From Colius striatus (taxonomy: Eukaryota > Chordata > Aves > Coliiformes > Coliidae), in NCBI RefSeq assembly GCF_028858725.1, contig NC_084775.1, positions 16,538,597-16,602,596 of the forward strand: 64,000 nucleotides of DNA. The letters are read 5' to 3'. Made by a program: the position numbers and the translations under genes. Each line of letters opens with the position of its first letter. Position 1 is the first letter of the stretch. The notes under the pieces were generated by a model, which searched no databases, had not been told where the DNA came from, and saw only the letters and a list, made by a program, of their open reading frames with translations. Positions 56,201-64,000 of this stretch are shown here, one piece after another.

Positions 56201-59200
56201 GTAGATGCCTGAGAGGCACGGTCATTCACTTCCATGGAGATCTGCAGCTCCTGCCGATGGTACTTGACAGCCTGGTCGTACATGCCGAGCGCGTTGTAAG
56301 CGTTGCCCATGTTGCCGTAGGCCCGGCCCTGGGCCGCGTAGTCGCTGAGCTCCTGGGCTATGGACAGATGTGTTTTATGCAGCCGCAGCGCAGTGTCATA
56401 GTCGCCTTTCATTTGGTGAATGATTCCTGAAAAACAACGGAAATGGGCTCAACAAAAACATTCCCCCACACCAACCCTTCTGCAATCTGCCCATGCCAGG
56501 ACCTTCCTGCAGCCCAGACCCTGGCAATTCACGGGCTGGCCCTTTCCCCACACTCTGCACATGAGGCAGCTCCATGCACTCCCACAGCACCTTGATGCAC
56601 CTCCAGCACAGCTGACGTGTCACAGTCGCTCTCAAATGAACTGCTTCCTCACTCCTAACGGGCAATGTCCAGAGGAAGGTTTATATTACACACATTCACC
56701 ACAACAACTAGGCAGTCTGGCCTTATAAAACACCTGTTTTCTTTTCTAATTATGCTACTTTATTTTCCCAGCAGTGATACCTGGTGGCTCCACAGCTCAT
56801 ACTCAGCACACTGAGCAAGAATGCACTTGCTTTTCAATTTCAGTCACATTATCTTGTACCTGTTATGAGAAACAGGAACACAAACTCTCAGTCTGCTAAA
56901 GTTACAACTTACGCTTCTGCTAAAGTTACAACTTACGCTGCAATTAAACTGTGTGCTAATAACACATGTGGCTCCTTCACAAACAGGAGCAAGTGGAACG
57001 CAAGTTCCTGCTTTTGACATATAGTACAATAAAAAAATGTATTAAGACATAATGTCAGGAGCTTGGTGTGAAATCTATAGCTTACAATTTTTCTTCTGAC
57101 TAAAAAACCTTTCTAAATAGCTCCTGTATTAGTGTATCTGTTAGACATTACAGTCCCCAGGCCAGGCCACCGCCACGTGCAGTGCACAAGATGCTCGATC
57201 ACGCTGAGGTACCTCTGGCCACTCATGGATCATCACCCTAAAGATGTGAATCCTGCTCCTGTCACAAAGTCTCCTCTTCTTATTTTTCCATCTCAGCCCT
57301 CTTACCCTCGTTGGATCAACATCCTTGGTAGTACTGGAGATTATTTTGGCAAATACTCAGCTGGCTTAACTGAGAAGGAAAAAATTTTGCTGTCCAGTGC
57401 CATTTAGGAGGCCCCATTGAGCTGACAGGATGCCCTCAAAGTTTAAACACCCTGAAGAAACTCCACTTCATTGGGAAGAACAAGAAAAGTCAGTGCACAG
57501 TGAAATTCAACTAACAATTCAGATGATGTGCTCGCAGGAGTAGTGGTTGAAAGATGAGGATGCCAGGGAGAACTATAATTACCTCTCCCCTTAACATGGA
57601 GGAATGAGTCTATGAAGTGTCAGGGATGCTGACCCAGTCCAGACTCTCTCCTACTCACACACCATATTATACTTGAGGGATAGAGAAGAAAAGGATTAGC
57701 TGGGGCTGGAAATAATAGGAATTCCTGCCACAGGACATCAACCTCTCCCATCCTATGTGAAGGAGAAGGAAAGTGGGAGAGGAAGATGGCAAGTCAGACA
57801 CAGAACATGGCTTCAAAAATGAGAGAGAAGTAAATTTCACACTAGAGGTTAAGGCAACAGGTTACTGAAACAGTCAGTGCTCCCAGTCCCTGGAGAGGCT
57901 ACAGATGGAGTTTCACCCTGGATACTATGTCCACCAAAAAGTTTGCTCTGTCACAGGCCCTGTTCAAGCAAATTCCCAGAATTTCATCTCAAAAATTAAG
58001 GCTGCTCTTGGGAAGAGGAACCTGGTAAGAGACCCCACAAAGCACCTCCTGGTATGTTTCCATCATTTGCCAGGGGTAATTACAAAGAATGGCCAAGAAG
58101 GAAAGGTTCTGACTCAACCATGTATCAAATACATTCTCTCTTTGTGCATTCCTCAACAGAGAAAAATTAGGTTTGTAGACTGATGGGAGGTGAAGCCTTC
58201 ACAGTTCTAAATGTTTTAGTTAGCCTCTTCACTGCCAAGAAAGGAAAAAACAGTGAGGAAATGTTTACTAGGAGATACCCAGGACAAAACCAAGTAGCAA
58301 AACAGACAACAAAGCTGTGCTCTCCTCACCCACAGAGACTGCTATCACATTAGTTTGCTTGAGCTGTCATCCATCTGTTGCAGCACTTAAGGAAGAAGAA
58401 TCCAGAAACACACTGTCACTTCAAAACATCAGCATTCTGAGTCATCCTTATAGCTATAATTATTGACTTCAAAGTAAAAGCTAGTCTGGTCAGGCAGCTA
58501 GACTACATTCTGGACTAGCACACAAAGGATACACAGCAGAACAGACTCAAGACAAGAACCCAGCAGACATGAGGGGAGACAGCCAGAGACAGGTAGCCCT
58601 TACTGCCTTATATAGTGTAAAGCACCAAAACCAGCACAAATTACATTCATTCACAAGCTTTCCTTCCTTAATGATGAATACATTTAAACTAGGCAGAAAC
58701 CTGTATAAGACATCAGCAAAATAATCATAACAGTAACATTCTGCCTACACAAATTACCAATTTTCCCATTTAGACAAGAAATCTGTGGAAGTGTCAGACT
58801 AATTCTGAAAGAGTCTTTGCCACTCCTCTGCTGGAGCCTGACAGGCAGTTACTGCAGAAACCAAAGGGACCAAAGTCTTGCACGAGCAGTTGCCTGTGCA
58901 GAACAAACCTTTGCATCACAATGGGGCCTCTGCATCTCTAAAGCTCCCTTCCAATCCCTCACATTCTATGATTCTACGATGGGGCCACAGCTGCACCACA
59001 GCCTCCAGCTCAGATCACGGTGACATCGCTCTTGGCTGGATCTGCTCTTTCAGAATGAAATCCAAACACGCTGAAAGTTGAAACTGAGCAGAAGCAGTTC
59101 TGAAGCTCACCCATGAGATGTGAGAACCACCTCCCAGCCCCCTCCTCAGTGTGGACAGGAGAGCCTAACAGCACTCGCCATCTGACGTGCTCTGCTGCAA

Positions 59201-62200
59201 TGCAGCTGGCTGGATGAGCGTGTCTGTGAGTGGTGAGAGACGAGGGAAAGGGGTCTTGGGTGAGTCAGGTAGTCCTTCAGCAGTCGGGGAAGAGATGGCC
59301 AAATATTATCACCATTTTTGACCCTAATTACAAAAATGCTTCAAGAGAAAATATCTAGCACCTTTAGACATCACATCAAGCACATGAAGACAGGCATTGA
59401 AATTCTCTTGTAACTGCAAAGAGATGCCAACCACTAAGGCAGAGACTTTAAACTATGTTTATTAATAATCTGAAGCGTCCCCTCTCCATCACAGTAGGAA
59501 CCCATAAGAGCTGCAGAGGCTGAAAAGCCAGCACGCCACACGGAGTCTTGGCATTTGGAAACACCATCTGCTTTGCAAAGGCTGACGATCTGAGACTTCT
59601 GGTTAAACTCCACATCTCGTTGAGAAGGGTTTGAGAACTTGTGACTTGCCCTCAGTCCATTACCTTCTGCTTACTGAGTCACAGAGTGCATTATGTCTCC
59701 CTGCAGAGCACTACAGCAGCTGGGCTTTGTTATACCCTGTGTCTAATGCTCAGCATTAGATAGTGCACTTAAGAGAGCTTTCCATCTAAATCAGTGAAAT
59801 GCAAACACAAAATTTCTGTTGCTTCAGCAAAGAGGCCAACTCTAACATTCTGGCTTGGAAACACACATTTAGATACATTTTTTTGCCTGTCAGCATGGTT
59901 ATTTTGATGAGGTTTTGTTTTGCATGTGGATTAAATGAAAGAGGCAATTAAGACTCAACTTTTTAATTGGTACTAGAAGCATTTTAAACAACAGCAATAG
60001 ACGTTCTCAACAAGAACTGTGTGTTCTCTTTCTCCAGTATAACTTAACTCTGTCAGAGAAGACATAAAATTATAGCCAAATAATGCCTGAAACGTGAGAT
60101 TCTGCACTCAGAAGCTAGGAAGACTAGTCTAATACAAAGTGTAGAGTGGCTGAGTCAGCATACCAACTGTTATACTAAGTTATACTTCGGCTTAAATCCA
60201 ACACAAGAAAAACATTCTCTGATGCACCAAAACTCTTTCTGGAATTACATGCCGAAAGCATCATTAAACCCAAAGTTGTTGTAAGATTAATAATGATATG
60301 AATATAAATTTTCTAGTCCCAACAACTGATTCTGAGCCAGCAAAATGGTGAGAGAATTTAAATAGCAAGTGAGTGCCACAAAGGTTGAAGAAGATCAAAT
60401 TGCTTCCTTTTGCTTGTTTCACACTGGGATAAGGCAAAGCAACTTCAGTGAGTACTTACAGTGAATTGCTAATCTCATCTCATCTCACCATTTCTGTGGG
60501 GTTTTATTTACAAGAGATAGATTACATTGCACATATAGGCAATTAGAAGAAACTACATACAGAACTAGACCACAACTCCTTCTCCAGCGTAAGAGCTGTG
60601 GTCTGCTGAATGGCAAAGGGCTCATAAAACCAGGAGGAGACAACACAGACAACCCAAGATGTGCTTCATCACCACACTGATATAGGGAAGGAAAACAAAA
60701 GCAAGTGAGAGCTTCCACTTCCCCAGATTGCACATCCTCAGTTTCCTGGATTTGCTCAGGAAGAACTGGGGCAGTTCTCCAGGGAGCAGCAAGTGCCTTG
60801 GAAGGGAAGTGAATGAAAAATGCCCTTGACCTCTGATGGTTTGCCAGGGCTGCTCAGAGCACATCTACCATCCCCATTTTATGAGCTGAACACTGCCTCA
60901 CCACCTCCCAGTAACTACACCATCGAACAGCCTGCACACCCTCTGGTCAGCTTCCACTGCAAACAAAACCCTTTAACTTAAGCTTCAAAGCAAGAGAAAC
61001 TTCCTCTCAGCCCTGACCATGAGCTGGAAACCAGGGCATTCCCAGCGCAGTCAAGGGCAGCGTCTCCATCTCTGCACCAAGGGCATTGCCCCGCTCCCTG
61101 CCTGCCCAATCCAAGGTCCTACTCTTCCACGTGGGCCCCTCTGTCTCTGTCACAGTCCAGTAGATCCCTCACATCTCTGCATGTCCCCAAGGCCAGCACC
61201 ACACTTGCAACCCTGTTGCCTGTTGGGTGCTCTATCACACTAACAGAAATGTTATCAGTGTTCATCACTCTCTAATGCTAAACGCATCCCAAGCACTTTT
61301 GCCTCACAAACCTATTTTGCCTCACAAACCTATTTTGCCTCACACATTTGCCCTAATTTGTGTAAAGGAGGAGATCCGCAACAGTAATTAGAAAGCCAGC
61401 ACTGTTTTGTTTTCTCCAGTTCACGTTATCTTCTTCATTCAGCTCCTGAGGACTCAGCTATTAAGAGAAATTAAGTAATTCATCAAGGCCTTTTCAATTA
61501 CCTGCTGTTGATAACATTAGAGTACGATTAGCATCTAAGAACGATCCAAGAGCCAACTGCCAAGCAGAAACAAGCTAATTTACAGCGTGGGGTGGCCTGC
61601 AAGAGCTGAGACTCAGGGTCTGCCAGGAAACACATATTTTGTTACAGCAGCACCATCCCTGTTCTGCCACTCCCAGCCAGCTGAGAACACATCCTGAATG
61701 ACAGCTGGAACATCAGCAGCCCATTCCTCAGTAGAGTTGGAAACACATCTTTGGATGCTTCCACATCTGTTACTGTGAAGAAGCAGCAGGAATGGACTTC
61801 ACTTTGATGTAATTCAGTCCTTCCCAGACAGCCACCGGGATGCCAGTGGCTCTCCTTAGAAGACTAAGGCACTCCTGTGCTATTATTTAATGTGTACATT
61901 CTGAAAGCAAACTTAGTTAGGATTTAACCTATGTGTCTACCAACATAGGCAGCATAATACTGGCATATCCAGCTTACAAGCTTCCAAAGAGACATCCAGG
62001 TAATACACATAGTTCTTGCCTTAGAGCAAGACTTATGTTTTTTTCTGAATAGCTCTTCAAATGCACTTTACCTTTTCATTTTCAGTCTCCCATGAGCTTG
62101 TTCTTTCTGTCGCCTTTCTGAGCAGGTTAATAATTGAACATGGGATACATGTTCATACATGGGATGCTCTGGCACACAATCTGCCAAGTGCCTACTTAAT

Positions 62201-62836
62201 TTATTAAAAGAGTCTGGTGAAAATGGGGTAACTAAGGAGACAGCACACAGCAAACTTCCTGCATCCTGGCAGTAGCTTCGATAGTCAGAGCATTCCCTGA
62301 TAAATTCTGCTCCATTTCACGGCCTTACCTAGATTGGAAGAGGCTCTGCCTTCAGCAGCTCGGTCCTGCAGGCTCTCAGCAATGTGCAACTGTTCTTCAT
62401 GGTACTGCTTAGCCCTCTCCAGGTCCTGCATACATCTCGCTGCATGGCCCAAGCCAGCATAAGCTCGCATCTCAATGGCCTTCTCAGCCAGCTCCTGGGC
62501 CAGCTCCAGCACATAGTTGTGGTAGGACATGGCTTTGTCAAAGTTTCTGCGGTAGTGGTACGCGCTGCCCAGGTTGCTGTAGGCTCGGGCTTCCTCCCGC
62601 TTGTTGCCCAGCTCCTTGGCAATCTTAAGATGTTGTTCATGGCACTGCACTGCATTTTCAAAATCCCCCATTGCAATGTACACTGCTCCCATGTTGCCCA
62701 GCTCCCGTGCCTCAGACAGCTCGTCTTTGGACTGCTTTGCAAGGAGGACACACTGCTTGTGGCTAGCCAGTGCGTTTGGGTAGTCCCCGATGGCTGTGTA
62801 CACATGGCCCAGACTGCTCAGCGCTGAGGATGCTGC
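27595..62836 (-). CDS. TTC28: TTC28: tetratricopeptide repeat protein 28 (3' part, 18 exons)
   Basis: This large cytoplasmic scaffold has been reported at the spindle midzone and midbody and needed for cytokinesis. The window encodes its last 2165 residues; human TTC28 is about 2480, so roughly 300 N-terminal residues lie upstream. Domain order in window-residue numbers: about 20 TPR units of the 40-residue LGN-like type (1-790), a TPR-like linker (790-940), a CHAT (separase-like) domain (about 910-1415), a conserved globular region (1415-1627) and a Ser/Pro-rich disordered tail (1628-2165) ending LSPGRFFPSSKC. The CHAT domain keeps a histidine (VHFATH) but has Tyr where active members have Cys (LVVLGSYQE). 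The frame is open and in phase across all 17 junctions, so this is an intact gene. Confidence 0.97.
29664..29771 (-). CDS. TTC28: TTC28 exon encoding FDLCEVGQEEVIL
   Basis: It completes a Gly and encodes FDLCEVGQEEVILKTGKQ to SLLALF, plus one base of Asp. It enters and leaves in phase 1, 108 nt, so it could be skipped in frame. The acceptor is CCACTACAG and the donor GTAAAG. It is part of the conserved region between the CHAT domain and the tail. Confidence 0.95.
30806..30935 (-). CDS. TTC28: TTC28 exon encoding LHQVLVQLQAGEKEQD
   Basis: It encodes 43 residues (LHQVLVQLQAGEKEQD to CHEFLAALG), leaving in phase 1. The length is 130 nt, with donor GTAAGG. It follows the 24-nt microexon. Confidence 0.95.
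31762..31785 (-). CDS. TTC28: TTC28 24-nt microexon (AVKNMVGM)
   Basis: On the minus strand TGCTGCCCGAAG precedes and GTGAGTATT follows 24 nt encoding AVKNMVGM, phase 0 at both ends. The residues match the family sequence between ETGEQLINR and LHQVLVQ. Being symmetric, it can be included or skipped without a frameshift. Confidence 0.93.
33873..33949 (-). CDS. TTC28: TTC28 exon encoding LPNPALQALCKLITAS
   Basis: This 77-nt exon completes Gly and encodes 25 residues ending EQLINR, with donor GTGAGT. It enters in phase 1 and leaves in phase 0. Confidence 0.95.
34369..34600 (-). CDS. TTC28: TTC28 exon encoding VEKSLQRIQNGQ to TIQSLL
   Basis: This 232-nt exon encodes 77 residues including VGGIPGWQALLTAVGFRL and PTSDPGDRLQQC, a highly conserved block after the CHAT domain. 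It enters in phase 0 and leaves in phase 1 with donor GTGAGA. Confidence 0.96.
35547..35671 (-). CDS. TTC28: TTC28 exon encoding FMLIGSDMKLNSPSSL
   Basis: It completes Gly and encodes the C-terminal edge of the CHAT domain (NWAG/FMLIGSD, the usual end of CHAT folds) and TEILQHPERARDALRVLLHL. The length is 125 nt, with donor GTAAGA. Confidence 0.96.
36127..36847 (-). CDS. TTC28: TTC28 exon encoding most of the CHAT domain
   Basis: This 721-nt exon encodes 240 residues, from SHARKNTPAYSSSTSMAAV to HPSNWA plus one base. It holds the CHAT hallmarks: VIGNPKLP, ECVHFATH (His codon 36602-36604), LVVLGSYQES (Tyr codon 36368-36370, the usual Cys position), AGAHCVLVSLWPVP and AFYSSLLNG. It enters in phase 0 and leaves in phase 1. 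Confidence 0.97.
37930..38109 (-). CDS. TTC28: TTC28 exon encoding GLMHSSGPVGRHRQL
   Basis: This 180-nt exon, phase 0 at both ends, encodes 60 residues of the CHAT core including LILVLEGELYLIPFALLKG and SSSNEYLYERFSLIAVPS. The donor GTCTGA matches the consensus poorly. It is symmetric, so skipping would keep the frame but remove a central strand pair. Confidence 0.95.
39830..39974 (-). CDS. TTC28: TTC28 exon encoding SCQSMTSLFSSTMS
   Basis: It completes Arg and encodes 48 residues from a Ser/Thr-rich linker into the CHAT motif PLRALYDLLIGPMEG. The length is 145 nt, with donor GTAAGC. Confidence 0.96.
40200..40560 (-). mobile_element. CR1 LINE fragment (3' end)
   Basis: The plus strand shows the reverse complement of avian CR1: gagtcattgaatcattt, then agctcatggagtccagg, ctccagagacggtgactcc, cacctccctgggcagcccc, aggctaaacagccccag and cctcatacaagacgtgctcc, in the right order. 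An internal part of the consensus appears deleted. The element is thus on the minus strand, co-oriented with TTC28 and truncated. The right end is uncertain (40560-40640). Confidence 0.85.
45813..45953 (-). CDS. TTC28: TTC28 exon encoding ACASSETESEAGDIMD
   Basis: This 141-nt exon encodes 46 full residues (ACASSETESEAGDIMDQQ to NNLLN) plus split Arg codons at both ends, entering and leaving in phase 2. The acidic Ser-rich start looks like a loop inserted in the CHAT domain. It is symmetric, so it could be skipped in frame. The donor is GTGGGA. Confidence 0.95.
49031..49044. repeat. Run of 14 guanines
   Basis: An uninterrupted G homopolymer on the plus strand (C run in the TTC28 pre-mRNA), inside an intron. 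It is likely length-unstable and prone to sequencing error. Confidence 0.9.
49421..49586 (-). CDS. TTC28: TTC28 exon encoding ILKFHEYYLGDSLTEN
   Basis: It completes Gly and encodes 54 residues to SVREALGVDSYYT, plus two bases of Arg. The length is 166 nt, with donor GTGAGT. By comparison with my memory of the human protein this is one of the less conserved segments. Confidence 0.95.
51503..51721 (-). CDS. TTC28: TTC28 exon encoding HHDEALAVAERGRTRAF
   Basis: This 219-nt exon (phase 1 to 1) encodes the last TPR-like helix pair, with AFADLLVERQ, the common sequence before CHAT domains. It then covers the first CHAT strands (GLVLYYSLAAGYLYSWLLAPGA). The donor is GTAGGT. Confidence 0.96.
52150..52279 (-). 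CDS. TTC28: TTC28 exon encoding LYRASALFETIRHEVQL
   Basis: It encodes 43 residues of helical linker (LYRASALFETIRHE to LQRVLVSL) plus one base of Gly, 130 nt, with donor GTAAGA. It joins the TPR array to the CHAT domain. Confidence 0.96.
52576..52685 (-). CDS. TTC28: TTC28 exon encoding LRLAEQLGRREDEAKI
   Basis: It completes Gly and encodes 36 residues, one TPR unit (LRLAEQLGRREDEAKI to LEESQHQ). The length is 110 nt, with donor GTATTC. Confidence 0.95.
54188..54711 (-). CDS. TTC28: TTC28 exon encoding four TPR units
   Basis: This 524-nt exon encodes about 174 residues (AMGSLQQALVCFEKRL to AVMYLQE). The repeats are 40 residues long with the A..Y.NLG..Y..LG.Y..A...Y...L.IA pattern. It enters in phase 2 and leaves in phase 1 with donor GTAAGA. 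Confidence 0.97.
55085..56426 (-). CDS. TTC28: TTC28 large exon encoding eleven TPR units
   Basis: This single 1342-nt exon encodes about 447 residues (IIHQMKGDYDTALRL to AYRGLGNGHR) made wholly of 40-residue TPR units of the LGN type, forming a protein-binding superhelix. It is joined in frame to the four-unit exons on both sides. The donor is GTAAGG. Confidence 0.98.
56892..56939. repeat. 24-bp perfect tandem duplication
   Basis: A 24-bp unit beginning tctgctaaagttac occurs twice head to tail with no mismatch, within a TTC28 intron. Confidence 0.9.
58938..58980 (+). mobile_element. CR1 LINE 3' tail
   Basis: The stretch 'aaagctcccttccaatccc' followed by cattctatgattctacgat is the characteristic CR1 3' terminus with its octamer repeats. 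The body upstream is truncated or too diverged to follow. It lies in a TTC28 intron, opposite in orientation to the gene. Confidence 0.75.
61297..61344. repeat. 18-bp tandem repeat
   Basis: The unit ttttgcctcacaaaccta occurs in two perfect copies followed by a diverging partial third, within a TTC28 intron. Confidence 0.85.
62329..62836 (-). CDS. TTC28: TTC28 most 5' exon in the window: four TPR units
   Basis: This 508-nt exon encodes 169 residues (AASSALSSLGHVYTAIGDY to AAEGRASSNL) plus one base of Gly, about four 40-residue TPR units. The acceptor TTATCCCTGCAG is at its upstream edge and the donor is GTAAGG. It enters in phase 0. Earlier exons lie outside the window. Confidence 0.97.
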
Positions 62837-64000
62837 CTGCAGGGATAAGAGAGGAAAAGTAAGTACAAATATTCATGGAAACAAGTCAGAGAGCTGCAGT
62901 TCTAGAAATCAAAGCCACAAAAGTTCATTCTGAAGAAAGGATGTGACTGCCAGCTAAAAAACCTGCTCTCTGCAGTTTTTCTACACCCCTCAGGGAAGAT
63001 CAGGAAGAGGCAGCAGGAATGGGGCTGACTCAGGAGAACAGGGCTACAATTACCTCCTCCTCTGAAGCATTTTGTGTGTGTGTGTGTACTTGGTGGAGAA
63101 GGATGGCATTGGAAAGATGCAGAGACCACTGAGAAAAAAAAAAGCGATCTCTGCAGAAAACTGCACTCCAGCCTGAGCAGTCCCACAGAGCAGCACTTCT
63201 GCAGGCAGCCACACCTCAAGCACCGCTTTAGCACCTACACCAAGTCTGGCTAACACAGCAAATGATCCTGTGTGGCAGCTCTTAAGAAAAGACAAATAAT
63301 GATATTCATCTGCAGAGAACATTGCAAACAAGTGCTTGGCCTCTTCCACGCTCTGCCCACACCAAAGCAACATCCTCCTCAGTGCCTGCAGGCTGATGTC
63401 AAAGCAAAACGCTGCAGGCTGAGACACTACAAGAGTTACTACTTTCCAGGCCAAACAACTGCAGAATACCTGCTGCTGGAAAACTTACACACTTGCAGAC
63501 AGTCCTCAGCTGGAAGAGAGATGCAATACCAGCAGGCCAGTGAGAGTCACCAACATCTTTATGTACTTTGCTTGGCCAATCACAACAAGCTCTCAAGAGC
63601 AAGATTCTTAACTGTGCAGTATCAGGGTCATTGTTCATTACTGAGCCCCAAACAACCTTGGGACTGTGGCAAAGACAATAGTATTTCAGCAGCTAGAGCC
63701 TCTGTCCCTTAGGGACATCTTAAATAAACATAGCTGTTTGAAAATCTGAGTTCTTACCACCGAGAAACAGCTATATTTAATAAGATGGATTATCTGAGAG
63801 TCAGAGTCTTTGCCCACTTCATATACCAGGACACAGGCCTGTCTTCCACCTGGCAGAGTCAGAGCATACACAGTCAGACAGCATGGCAAGGAGCCAAGAG
63901 CACATCTGCTGCCTCAGCATGGCTGTTGACTCCAAAGCCCTGACCCCACGCCCTCCATGGTCCCTGCACGTGCACTTCTTTTGCTACCCAGCTGCTGCTG
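62837..64000. other. TTC28 intron, 3' portion
   Basis: No further TTC28 exon or other gene was found up to the window edge. It holds a short GT microsatellite at 63072-63088. Confidence 0.65.
63072..63088. repeat. GT dinucleotide microsatellite
   Basis: About eight uninterrupted GT units. Confidence 0.85.

Larger units (their letters stand above)
29211..62328. other. TTC28 introns within the window
   Basis: The introns lie between the exons listed separately. The largest are 56427-62328, 39975-45812, 45953-49420 and 31786-33872. They hold a CR1 fragment (about 40200-40560), a CR1 3' tail (58938-58980), a run of 14 G (49031-49044) and small tandem duplications at 56892 and 61297. No nested gene, RNA gene or further exon was recognised; the flanking exons join in frame without any missing piece. 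Confidence 0.7.

Noticed and set aside
57905-58183. 92-codon plus-strand frame considered as a retroelement remnant
   Set aside because: No recognisable gag, pol or env motif and no flanking LTR or target-site duplication seen.

Overview
This is a vertebrate nuclear genomic window, most likely from a bird. The evidence is exon/intron structure with GT..AG introns, a strong CpG-island promoter, compact introns, and fragments of CR1 LINEs, one ending in the ATTCTATG-type tail typical of bird/reptile CR1. No bacterial, viral or plasmid genes were seen. The species cannot be fixed from the sequence.

Two protein-coding genes lie in tandem on the minus strand, in the same order and orientation as I recall for human 22q12. 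PITPNB (phosphatidylinositol transfer protein beta) is complete. Its ATG is at 22175, it has 10 coding exons before its end, and two alternative C-terminal exons at 7032-7079 and 6113-6163. Upstream of it (higher coordinates) is the 3' part of TTC28 (TPR and CHAT domain protein): 18 coding exons from 62836 down to the stop at 27595, encoding 2165 residues. About the first 300 residues and the promoter lie beyond the right edge. Every exon junction was checked by hand: each has GT/AG borders, and the reading frame is open and in phase through every junction of both genes.

Layout: 1-4361 is intergenic sequence downstream of PITPNB, with a 16-bp minisatellite. 4362-6112 is the probable PITPNB 3' UTR. 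6113-22175 holds PITPNB coding exons and introns, including an 8-nt microexon. 21.7-22.7 kb is the CpG-island promoter, with CRE, CCAAT, GC and ETS motifs. About 22.7-23.75 kb is a short intergenic gap. About 23.75-27.59 kb is the probable long TTC28 3' UTR, containing an ancient MIR SINE and G-rich (minus strand) tracts. 27595-62836 holds TTC28 exons and introns, including a 24-nt microexon and a CR1 fragment. 62837-64000 is TTC28 intron.

The two proteins have no known joint pathway. PITPNB moves PI and PC between Golgi/ER membranes. TTC28 is a TPR scaffold linked to the spindle midzone and cytokinesis. Their proximity looks like conserved synteny rather than a functional module. I found no unknown biological system. 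The most useful observations concern RNA processing: mutually distinct PITPNB C-termini with and without Ser262, two microexons, an overlapping upstream ORF, and a repeat-bearing 3' UTR. The TTC28 CHAT domain also appears catalytically dead.
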